Positions 37,670 to 44,990 of a DNA stretch of 64,000 nt are shown piece by piece. Numbering within the stretch: position 1 is the stretch's first letter; each line of letters starts with the position of its first letter. Below the pieces are notes generated by a model that worked only from the letters and a program-made list of their open reading frames with translations, was not told the origin of the DNA and made no database searches. The DNA comes from Paracoccaceae bacterium. Its GTDB lineage: Bacteria; Pseudomonadota; Alphaproteobacteria; Rhodobacterales; Rhodobacteraceae. The translations under genes and the position numbers were made by a program. The DNA lies in contig JANSYP010000011.1 of assembly GCA_024742405.1 (NCBI GenBank), forward strand, positions 35,091 to 99,090, written 5' to 3'.

Positions 37670-38431
37670 CTACTTGAAGAGCGAAGACGGATCGAATTCG
37701 GCTTTGGTCATTAGTCCATCCTGTATCGCCGTGGCCTGCGGCTCCGTGGGCGAAAGACTAGCGGACGGCCCCTGGCTCGCCGGATCGCTCGCGGGCAGTT
37801 TCGCGCGGATCGCAGCGGGCGCCTGCGTGTCCATGAAGTCCTGCATGCGCGCCACGTCATCTTGGCTGAGATTTCCCGCAGCGATGGCTTGGTCGAACCG
37901 GTCAAGCTCGCGTTGATACGCCAGAAGATCGGTTTGTTCTTTCATCAGTGCAATATGGGCATCGCGGCGGGCAAGATAGGTCTCAGCATCGGGGCGCGTA
38001 TCGTCGACTTCCCCAGGTGTGATGATGTCATCCGCGACCTTGTTGCCATACTCATCGATGACCGCCGTTCCGTCTCTGGTTTCGAAGACCCGACGTCCGT
38101 CTTCCAGCACATGCGCCTGATCAAGCAGCCGATCGAGGTCCTCCTGCGACGCATCTATGGCGAGACGGTTTTCCTGCAATGCTTCGATGACAAGCTGCTG
38201 GTGGAGATCCGTGCGTTCCGAGAGTTGCTCAATCTGTATTGCCGTCGCACCGGCTACAATGGCGACGGTGAGGATATCGCCAGCATCGAACTGCTCGGCC
38301 TCCGCTTTTTCTTTCCGCGTCGCGATACGGTCGGCCTGCCTGCGGAATTCCTCTTCCCGCGCTTCGGCGAGTTCGGCTGGGCGCCCGACAAGAATGGCAT
38401 CAAGAAAGGCTGCGCGGATAATCTGGTTCAT
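37670..38431 (-). CDS. Hypothetical charged helical protein of the island
   Basis: 253 residues from ATG 38431, which has GAGGTG six bases upstream; the GTG at 38440 is less likely. It starts MNQIIRAAFLDAILVGRPAEL, followed by a charged helix with a short hydrophobic stretch (DILTVAIVAGATAIQIEQL). The second half is acidic, with heptad-like regions (LLAYQRELDRFDQAIAAGNL). No known family. It is translationally coupled to the upstream secreted protein. Confidence 0.55.
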   Translation of the reverse strand: MNQIIRAAFLDAILVGRPAELAEAREEEFRRQADRIATRKEKAEAEQFDAGDILTVAIVAGATAIQIEQLSERTDLHQQLVIEALQENRLAIDASQEDLDRLLDQAHVLEDGRRVFETRDGTAVIDEYGNKVADDIITPGEVDDTRPDAETYLARRDAHIALMKEQTDLLAYQRELDRFDQAIAAGNLSQDDVARMQDFMDTQAPAAIRAKLPASDPASQGPSASLSPTEPQATAIQDGLMTKAEFDPSSLFK

Positions 38432-38766
38432 GGAGGGCACCTCTGGGCAATCATCGCGTGCACAACCTCGCCGGGACGGCGTTCAGGAAAATACGCAAAT
38501 GCGGCAAGCGTATTCTTCATGCTGTCGGTATCGTCATAGAACCAGGCGTAGATGCAGTTGGCCGCCGCGACTTCACCTGTGTCGGGAGGAACAGTGGCGA
38601 GACCTTCGACGATCCCGGCGACATATGCATATTGCTCAAGCGCGCTCATCGTCTCGACCACGAAACCGGCGTTGAGATCCCGTGCGCTTGCTTGACTGCC
38701 AACTGTCCACGCGAGCGCAGCAAGAACTCCAAGTCTCAACCGATACGCGACACCGAGATTCCACAT
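38428..38766 (-). CDS. Small secreted protein of the island
   Basis: 112 residues with an N-terminal signal peptide (LGVLAALAWTVGSQASA). The mature part has two cysteines (ANCIYAWFYDD, AQRCPP) and a YAYVAGIVEGLATV helix reminiscent of small periplasmic Rap1a/Tai-like proteins, which I note only as a resemblance. It ends in an ATGA overlap with the next gene and is divergent from the resolvase gene. Confidence 0.5.
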   Translation of the reverse strand: MWNLGVAYRLRLGVLAALAWTVGSQASARDLNAGFVVETMSALEQYAYVAGIVEGLATVPPDTGEVAAANCIYAWFYDDTDSMKNTLAAFAYFPERRPGEVVHAMIAQRCPP

Positions 38767-38953
38767 AATAGACGGTTTTTGTTGCTAAAATTTGTATATC
38801 AGACTGTCATCTGCTACAATGGGAACATCATTCGGAAAACCTGACATTCGAGCCCTTTGGTTGAGGCACGACTCAGAGTCCGGACTAACGCACAAAAAGG
38901 GTCGTATTTGTTGTGGGCGCATACAGTCGCCTGCATCAGACAACGTGATTGAG

Positions 38954-39517
38954 ATGAGAAAGTTCGGCTACCTTAGGGTCTCTACACATGAACAAAAACC
39001 GGATCGCCAGATCGACGGTCTGCGGGAAATCTGTGACGAACTCTTCATCGAATATGCGTCCGCCGGCACTCTCAAGCGACCGGTCTATGCAGATGTTTTA
39101 GACCAACTCCAGCCTGGCGACGGTCTTGTCGTATGGGATCTCGACCGCGCCTTTCGGTCAGTCGTCGACGCGCTTCTCGAGATGGAAAAGCTCCGAGATC
39201 GCCAGATTCATCTTGAGATCGTCAACCTTCGAATAGACACTGAAACCCCTAGCGGCATGCTGATGTATACAGTCATATCGGCATTCGCCGAGTTCGAGCG
39301 GAGAGTCTTGTCTCAACGCACGAAGGAAGGCATCGCCGCCGCGCGCGCCCGTGGAAAGCGTATCGGACGCCCGCCGAAACTCTCCAAGGAAGACATCGAC
39401 GAGGCGTTGGATCGCATTCGCAGGGGCTCCACCATCAGACAAGTGGCAGAGGCCTTCGACATGGCACCGTGGTCGCTTAGCAGGGCGATTAAGCGCAACT
39501 CTGAGGCGCGCAAATAG
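38954..39517 (+). CDS. Small serine recombinase / resolvase
   Basis: 187 residues from ATG 38954 (MRKFGYLRVSTHEQ). The nucleophile is in YLRVSTHEQ (Ser10). The catalytic-domain blocks GDGLVVWDLDRAFRS and GMLMYTVISAFAEFERRVLSQRTKEGIAAARARG are typical of Tn3-type resolvases and invertases. A C-terminal helix-turn-helix follows (STIRQVAEAFDMAPWSLSRAIKR). It may resolve dimers or invert DNA in the island. The open frame begins further upstream but without family similarity. Confidence 0.92.
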   Translation: MRKFGYLRVSTHEQKPDRQIDGLREICDELFIEYASAGTLKRPVYADVLDQLQPGDGLVVWDLDRAFRSVVDALLEMEKLRDRQIHLEIVNLRIDTETPSGMLMYTVISAFAEFERRVLSQRTKEGIAAARARGKRIGRPPKLSKEDIDEALDRIRRGSTIRQVAEAFDMAPWSLSRAIKRNSEARK

Positions 39518-39542
39518 ACAGATAGCTTTCGAGAGAATGGCA

Positions 39543-39569
39543 GCCCGGAGCAGTTACACTGCTCCGGGC
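39543..39569. terminator. Bidirectional terminator hairpin between convergent genes
   Basis: An 11-bp perfect stem GCCCGGAGCAG / CTGCTCCGGGC with the loop TTACA lies between the ends of the resolvase gene and the convergent gene at 39578-40135. CAGTTTGTT follows on the plus strand. Confidence 0.7.
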
Positions 39570-39577
39570 CAGTTTGT

Positions 39578-40135
39578 TCAGCTTTCGAGTCGCTTGCGGA
39601 ATTCCGGATATCCAGCTCGTGCGAGAAAGATCTTTCTCGCTACACCGAGATAGCAAATCCGCCAAAGCAAATTATCGTCTTTGCTTTGCTGAAGAACTTC
39701 CTGGCGTGGCTTCTCAACCCGTTCCTTCAGCCGGTTCATGCAGCGTCTCGGATAGGCGGAGAAGGCGTCGCAGATCGTCTGTTCTTCGCGCCAGTTCTTC
39801 GCCGGTATTTCCCGGTCGATAAAAACGCGTTTCCAATCGAACAGATCGCCTGCAGCTCGCTTCAAACTGACGTTCTCAAGCACGAAACTGAAGCGATGCG
39901 TTCCTGACGTCCGGCAGTGGCCAGCATTAACGAGCGTATTGTAGAAACACGCGAGATTGTGCTCATAATCTGGTTCGATGATCACATCATACTCGTCACA
40001 CCATGCATCCCCATCAAAGCGCGCAGAAATATCCTGGTGCTTGATTTTCACGCTTTCTCCGTCCGGTAGCAGGACGTCTTTGTTGGCAATAGCCGCATTG
40101 TACGCGGTCAGGTCCGGAAAGGTCTTCTCCGACAT
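39578..40135 (-). CDS. Hypothetical island protein
   Basis: 185 residues; ATG 40135 is preceded by GAGGAGAGATC. Soluble, with four cysteines spread through the chain. The segment YDVIIEPDYEHNLACFYNTLVNAGHCRTSGTHRFSF looks like a compact alpha/beta domain. No family recognised. It is the first gene of the less GC-rich cargo region. Confidence 0.55.
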   Translation of the reverse strand: MSEKTFPDLTAYNAAIANKDVLLPDGESVKIKHQDISARFDGDAWCDEYDVIIEPDYEHNLACFYNTLVNAGHCRTSGTHRFSFVLENVSLKRAAGDLFDWKRVFIDREIPAKNWREEQTICDAFSAYPRRCMNRLKERVEKPRQEVLQQSKDDNLLWRICYLGVARKIFLARAGYPEFRKRLES

Positions 40136-40460
40136 GGATCTCTCCTCAGAGAGATCAGGATCCCAATCTCAGTGCGCTTTGGTTTCGGATGGTGACGCCG
40201 TCGAGAATGAATCTGCCAAAAGCCGCTCCGGATTACCTGCGAAATGAGGTCGGAGAATCCGGAACCTTACCGGACTTTCCGAAAGCGACAGCTCGGCAAA
40301 GGAATCAGAAAAAGTCACCCATCGGCTAATTTTCGCAGCTACGCGAGTGAATATTTGAATACCTCGATTAGCTTTAAATTCAAATACCCAGTGAATTGAA
40401 ATCTCAAGCGAAAAGTAATTTCTTCTTGACGGCGATAAAACTAATTTATTAACTTACTGC
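40136..40460. other. Intergenic, A+T-rich region (325 bases)
   Basis: No gene. The right half (40320-40460) is markedly A+T-rich (ATATTTGAATACC, TTTAAATTCAAATA) and probably holds the promoter of the repeat protein gene at 40482. Confidence 0.45.
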
Positions 40461-40488
40461 ATGAGTAATGAGTAATGAGTAATGAGTA
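40461..40488 (+). repeat. Four tandem copies of ATGAGTA spanning a translation start
   Basis: The 7-mer ATGAGTA occurs four times without gaps. Each copy contains an ATG. The first three start nested four-codon frames ending in TAA; the fourth ATG (40482) starts the 221-residue gene. Such short repeats can change in number by slippage. Confidence 0.9.
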
Positions 40489-41147
40489 AAAAGATAACTG
40501 AGAATTTCGAGGTGGTAATAAGGCGGGATGTAGAAACTGGACGCACAGTATACGAAAGCTGGTTCTTGGATGGCGAGCCGCATCATCCCAATATGCCGGC
40601 GCATCGTGAATACGACCCGACTAGCGGCCGGATGACTGAGGCGGTGTGGTACAGCTGGGGTAAACCACACAGGACGAACGGCCCTGCATCTCAGTCTTGG
40701 GATCCTGAAACAGGCATGCTGACGCGTGAAGTATACTTCTACCATGGAGTCGCGCACCGAAGTGGGGAACTGCCGCAACACTGGGCAAAGTCGCCAAAAA
40801 CAGGCGTTGTCACTAGGGAAGAGTACCGTGTTCATGACCAGTTGCACCGCATTGAAGGCCCGAGCGTGATTCAACGAGATGAGAGGACAGGTAAGGCGAC
40901 CAGATTGGAATGGCACAAGGATGGATACTTGCATCGGGAAGGAGATGAGGCCGCGCTGACGCGAACCGATCCGTCAACGGGAGTCGTCATAGAAGAAGAG
41001 TATTGGAAGATGGGGCAACGACACCGAATGAATGGGCCGGCACGACTTGAACGCGATCCCAAAACCGGCAAAGTCATGCAACAGGAGTTCTACGTCGAGG
41101 GCAAATTGAATTGCCCGGCTTCAGGAGAGCCACTACCAGGTCCATAG
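40482..41147 (+). CDS. Tandem-repeat protein with MORN-like/YwqK-like units
   Basis: 221 residues built of about seven units of 27-34 residues with the pattern D-x-x-T/S-G-x-x-x-x-E-x-(Y/W/F)-x-x-x-G-x-x-H-R-x-x-GP(A/S). Examples are YDPTSGRMTEAVWYSWGKPHR and RDPKTGKVMQQEFYVEGKL. This resembles MORN or YwqK-type repeats, beta-hairpin repeats used for binding. No signal peptide, no membrane helix, no catalytic domain. The start is embedded in a 7-base tandem repeat and lacks a good ribosome site, so translation may depend on the mini-frames upstream. Confidence 0.7.
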   Translation: MSKKITENFEVVIRRDVETGRTVYESWFLDGEPHHPNMPAHREYDPTSGRMTEAVWYSWGKPHRTNGPASQSWDPETGMLTREVYFYHGVAHRSGELPQHWAKSPKTGVVTREEYRVHDQLHRIEGPSVIQRDERTGKATRLEWHKDGYLHREGDEAALTRTDPSTGVVIEEEYWKMGQRHRMNGPARLERDPKTGKVMQQEFYVEGKLNCPASGEPLPGP

Positions 41148-41195
41148 GGCCAGAAAATCAGTTCTCCACATACGATTTCTTTCGGAGGCAGAGAA

Positions 41196-42752
41196 GTGTC
41201 GCACCATAGGCTGAGGGAATTCAAGAAGATCGTCAAGCGCGCGAACAGGGTGATCCTACAAAACCAACTCCAGACTGAAATCAATACGATTGCAAACAAG
41301 TACTATAGTATCGAGGGAAAAGAAAGGCTAATCGAGCGGGGGCTGGTCCATATTTTTGAGAACATGCCGAGCTATGTCGCAACATGTGGTCTCCCAACAT
41401 ACTCCTTTTGGGAAGAACTTTATCGAGGTCGCGGCTCTGAGGACCGGGCTATTCATATTTATTACTGGTTTCGTTTTTATTATCACGACAGGTCGCACTC
41501 TCAGCGTATCGACGCCAGAGCATTTCAAGGGATTGAAGAACAAATAGAACGGTTGAATTCTCTGGGGGATAAGGCCGCTGAAGCGCATCCCAAAATCGAG
41601 AGTTCGCAAGAGGATGCGTTAAAAAGCGATCAGAAAAAAATTCTGCAATCAGAATTGCGCGAGATTCAAGAAATACTTGCAATTACCCGAACGCTCCAGC
41701 GTGAAGGTGAAAGTTTTTACTCTTTCGTTCCCGCAAGTACATCAATACCTAGTTCATTTCACCAACTAAAGGAGATCGACCGGAAATTATCAAGAGACGA
41801 TCTATATCCTGCTCAACGGGAGGCGCTGCAAACAGAAAAGTCAGACTACGTCAGATTTCTTTTTGAACAGGATTTGGAAAAAGTAAATATAGATCAATTT
41901 TGCTCCTCGGTTTCTAGTCTATACCGAGTTAATCATTGGAACAATAGGCGTGCCCAAGAGCTTAAACTTTATTATTGGGATCTGGCTGTTCTGGCAATCA
42001 ATTTCGGAGTGTCGCGCAAGTGCTCCCAGGCGGTTGAGCTGATTATGTGTCTTTGCGGCAATTTAAATGTTCAAGGCAAGAGATCGGAAGCAAAAAAGCT
42101 TGTTGCTGGATGGAGGAATTTCCTGCTTTCTTCGGAAACAACTTGGAGCATTGAGGTAATGATTGAGAACAATGACACACTTATGGAGAGCGGAAGTATT
42201 CACCCGAATGACCTGGGTTCAATCGTATGCGGTCAGCCAAAAAATCTAATCAATGTCGCCAAAGCAAGGGCGTGGAAATGCCGCGCATGCTTTTTCGCAC
42301 AGCTTGGACATTTCGCTGAAGCACGGGCTTGTATAGATAATTCAAGATCCGATGTCGGAAAAGTCCCAAGTAGTGTTAGAGATAGGAGCCGGTTGGAATG
42401 CTACCTGGCTTGCATGAGTCTACTTATTCAATGGAAGGAAAAACCCGTAAGATCAGAGGGATTTCTCAAGCGAATTGCGGTATGCATGGAAAACCTAGAA
42501 AGATACGTTCGAGATGATGCGCCGCTGTATGCCGCAATGCTTGATCTTAAAATTCAGGTTATGAATTACAAAAGCTTTTCCGGGCGCTTTGACGTGCAGG
42601 AAGATGTGCAGCGTATGTCGCGGCGAATAAACAATATCTTACTTCGCTCCATCCCCTCGTATTGTATATTGAACCTCGAAGATATCCGATGGCGCGCTTC
42701 GCTGCAGATTTCGGATGAACCTTTTATTTTTGACGCCGAAAGCAATTATTAG
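41196..42752 (+). CDS. Hypothetical helical protein, about 518 residues
   Basis: GTG start at 41196 with CGGAGGCAG upstream. A+T-rich codon use unlike the host genes. Largely helical; the middle and C-terminal parts (about 215-500) have paired helices with AKARAWKCRACFFAQLGHFAEARACI, similar in style to TPR-like repeats. The N-terminal 150 residues are basic and aromatic-rich. No enzymatic motif seen. It lies 48 bases downstream of the repeat-protein gene and may be co-transcribed. Confidence 0.65.
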   Translation: MSHHRLREFKKIVKRANRVILQNQLQTEINTIANKYYSIEGKERLIERGLVHIFENMPSYVATCGLPTYSFWEELYRGRGSEDRAIHIYYWFRFYYHDRSHSQRIDARAFQGIEEQIERLNSLGDKAAEAHPKIESSQEDALKSDQKKILQSELREIQEILAITRTLQREGESFYSFVPASTSIPSSFHQLKEIDRKLSRDDLYPAQREALQTEKSDYVRFLFEQDLEKVNIDQFCSSVSSLYRVNHWNNRRAQELKLYYWDLAVLAINFGVSRKCSQAVELIMCLCGNLNVQGKRSEAKKLVAGWRNFLLSSETTWSIEVMIENNDTLMESGSIHPNDLGSIVCGQPKNLINVAKARAWKCRACFFAQLGHFAEARACIDNSRSDVGKVPSSVRDRSRLECYLACMSLLIQWKEKPVRSEGFLKRIAVCMENLERYVRDDAPLYAAMLDLKIQVMNYKSFSGRFDVQEDVQRMSRRINNILLRSIPSYCILNLEDIRWRASLQISDEPFIFDAESNY

Positions 42753-42951
42753 ATGCGCTCGTATAACGAAGATTTCATACGATGCTGCGGCGGAGAAGCG
42801 CCAGCTTTGCGTACCGGTATATGCTGGATCTGAGGAATTTTACCAACGCCACGAAACTTTCACATGGGGTGGAGTACTCTTTCGAGGCGATTTAATTGAA
42901 GCTGCTGCTGCGGTGGGTATAAACTTGACCGGAAATGACTCGGTGATATAG
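42715..42951 (+). CDS. Small hypothetical protein overlapping the preceding gene
   Basis: 78 residues in a different frame, overlapping the previous gene by 38 bases. The part after the overlap reads like real protein (KISYDAAAEKRQLCVPVYAG, WGGVLFRGDLIEAAAAVGI). It could be a coupled small gene, or the former C-terminus of the preceding gene after a frameshift. No clear ribosome site. Confidence 0.4.
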   Translation: MNLLFLTPKAIIRCARITKISYDAAAEKRQLCVPVYAGSEEFYQRHETFTWGGVLFRGDLIEAAAAVGINLTGNDSVI

Positions 42952-43182
42952 ATGGACGTATTCAGCATTGCCTTGGATGAGTTTTTCAAGTGCGACTATG
43001 AAGAATGCCCACTGTCTATGAGCGGATCTCGAAGCCGTCCGGAAGCATTTTGCGACGGTGGAAGCATTCAACGTAAGATGTGAGTTGCAAAGCTTGACCA
43101 ATGGAGTGTCCGTTCTGGCATGGATGATCGGCGCATACCTTAAAGCGTTGAGCCTCCAAAACCGTACCGGCCAGCGAAGGAC

Positions 43183-43401
43183 GCGAGATGTGTGCTGCGG
43201 GTTATGGCCAAGCGATGTGACCCTTCGGGAATGAACGATCAGCACAGGCTGCGAGATGTGTGCTGCGGGTTATGGCCAAGCGATGTGACCCTTCGGGAAT
43301 GAACGATCAGCACAGGCTGCGAGATGTGTGCTGCGGGTTATGGCCAAGCGATGTGACCCTTCGGGAATGAACGATCAGCACAGGCTGCAAGATGTGTGCG
43401 G
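43183..43401. repeat. 68-bp direct tandem repeat, three full copies plus a partial fourth
   Basis: Copies begin at 43183, 43251 and 43319, with a truncated copy at 43387. Sequence identity is essentially complete. Each unit can fold: TGTGCTG (43191-43197 in copy 1) pairs with CAGCACA (43240-43246). Inside are GGGTTA/TGACCC and a CCC-TTC-GGG mini-hairpin. Confidence 0.9.
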
Positions 43402-43450
43402 GTAGTACCCGCACATCTTGGCAAGGGGGCCCGCTGCGCGCCCCCGTTGC
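43389..43450. other. Two consecutive hairpins at the end of the tandem repeat
   Basis: Hairpin 1: AAGATGTGTGCGGGT (43389-43403) pairs with ACCCGCACATCTT (43407-43419) except for a two-base bulge, with the loop AGT. Hairpin 2: GCAA-GGGGGC (43421-43430) pairs with GCCCCC-G-TTGC (43440-43450). The second type is reminiscent of hairpins seen near mobilisation genes in Rhodobacterales plasmids, from memory only. Confidence 0.7.
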
Positions 43451-43835
43451 ATCCCTCCGGCTCCGAATTGGACGGAGGAATAGATGAAAGAGAACAAGAC
43501 AGAACTGGCATAGGCAAGTGTGTATCGACCCAGCGGAATCTGGTCAAGTTAAGCCGCTAATTCGAATGCTTCCAAATACTTGCGCTGGCAAGAGGCTCTG
43601 AAATTAAATGAGTCCGGAGCCTAGTCCGTGAAACGTTTCTTGGGCATAGCGGAATTACTCTCATACAAGAATCATGCCCGAAAACGCGCAATCAAGATGA
43701 ACCAGTTTTGCGAATCAGGAACCGTCAAAGACAGCCACTGAACATCGACATGGAAGCATTTAGCAATATAATACAGTAAGACTTCGACTCAATAGAGGTT
43801 TTGACCCTCGTCAATTTGAAATTTAGCTAGTGACT

Positions 43836-44990
43836 CTAACTCAATAATCGCTGAAGTGCTTTTAAGTTCTCATCATGCGGGAATTCCTGCAATCCAATCA
43901 ATGCAAACTCTTTTGCCAGCGCCCAATCATCTAGTCTCAATGACATTTTCGCCAGCGCCGGTAAGTCTTCAAGAAAACACTCTGCATTACTCAAGCAGAA
44001 CTCAATTCTTCTTTTGATTTCGGAATAATTTACCCCAAGCTTGAAGCCTGCAAGTATTGAACTCAGTATTGAACGGCCTAAAGACTCATAGCTGTGAGCG
44101 CGTGCCATATCAAAACACACGTCATGCTCACCGGCTTTCAGCAACGCTTGCGTACAAAGGCTAAGGTCGGACTCACCGCGTTCAGCTTCTTGAACAATCT
44201 TCAAAGTAAACTGATCGTCTATAGCTTGACCGCTTCTCAAAAACAGTTTGCAACGATGGATGAACTCACGGCGCTCATCCTTAAATCTTAGAAAGCCCTC
44301 GTCAAAGAATAGATCATCAGGTCCAAACTCTAAATCAGCTAAGCTTTTTGTGAAATCCAGTTTCTTAGTACCCCAATCCAATAGATCTCTCATTAGACCC
44401 ATTTCTCTGAGGCCAAGGTAACCACTAGTGACGGATCTGCACGCTGAAAACCCGTGACTTGGATAGGGCAGTTGCTCAAGCACGTCACTGACCTGCGTCC
44501 AAACTATTTTACGTTGGTAGTCAAAAAAGAAATCGAGGTCGATGTCCACCCATGAGATATCATCTAGACGGACAAGTTGATCAAATCTAACAATCTCCAC
44601 CGTGCCTCCATAAACTTCGAAAATTGCAAGCCGGCGATTAGCGCCAGCACGCTTCAGCGAACGATTTATGAGTGCGTCAAAATTCGGGGCGATATATGTT
44701 TCAAGCGAAGGCGTTACAACCGTAACCTTGTCGAAACATCCGAATAGCATGCATGCAGACAAAAAGTTACCAATATCGACAATCTGTCCTATCCGCCTGT
44801 CTACGGTATCGGTAGAGATAAGATTTTTATTAATGCCGATCTCATTCTGGCTGCTTAATCTATCAATTTCCGAAGCCGCAAAAGCGCGAAAATCAAAATG
44901 ACTATCAAGAACCAATAAATGTCCACCTGGGCGCGCGGCAATCCACTCTAGCAATACAGATGAGTGCTCTTCAAATAGATAAGTTTTCAT
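43836..44990 (-). CDS. UPF0489-family protein, putative peptide arginase
   Basis: 384 residues; follows the B12-type radical SAM gene directly (start at 44990, previous stop at 44991). Arginase-like metal motifs: D29-S-H31-F-D33 in LLVLDSHFDF, DIGNFLSA at about 72-79, and D149-I-D151-L-D153 in SWVDIDLDFF. These are the features of UPF0489 proteins, some of which (OspR) convert arginine to ornithine in RiPP peptides. The C-terminal third (about 270-384) is helical, TPR-like. Next to a precursor peptide whose C-terminus contains Arg61 and Arg69, modification of arginine is a reasonable but untested hypothesis. Confidence 0.7.
   Translation of the reverse strand: MKTYLFEEHSSVLLEWIAARPGGHLLVLDSHFDFRAFAASEIDRLSSQNEIGINKNLISTDTVDRRIGQIVDIGNFLSACMLFGCFDKVTVVTPSLETYIAPNFDALINRSLKRAGANRRLAIFEVYGGTVEIVRFDQLVRLDDISWVDIDLDFFFDYQRKIVWTQVSDVLEQLPYPSHGFSACRSVTSGYLGLREMGLMRDLLDWGTKKLDFTKSLADLEFGPDDLFFDEGFLRFKDERREFIHRCKLFLRSGQAIDDQFTLKIVQEAERGESDLSLCTQALLKAGEHDVCFDMARAHSYESLGRSILSSILAGFKLGVNYSEIKRRIEFCLSNAECFLEDLPALAKMSLRLDDWALAKEFALIGLQEFPHDENLKALQRLLS

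Larger units (their letters stand above)
42952..43835. other. Non-coding region with structured repeats (884 bases)
   Basis: Holds the 68-bp tandem repeats and two hairpins listed separately. The remainder (43500-43835) is A+T-rich, holds short open frames only, and shows no recognisable gene. Confidence 0.5.

Noticed and set aside
39523..39590. Direct repeat AGCTTTCGAG flanking the terminator as an att or res site
   Set aside because: Only 10 bases and around a simple terminator hairpin; no supporting recombinase-site symmetry was found.
43183..43401. CRISPR array
   Set aside because: The repeats are directly adjacent 68-bp units with no spacers, and no cas genes are present in the window.
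43389..43450. Retron-type non-coding RNA
   Set aside because: The hairpins look suggestive, but no reverse transcriptase gene is in the window.
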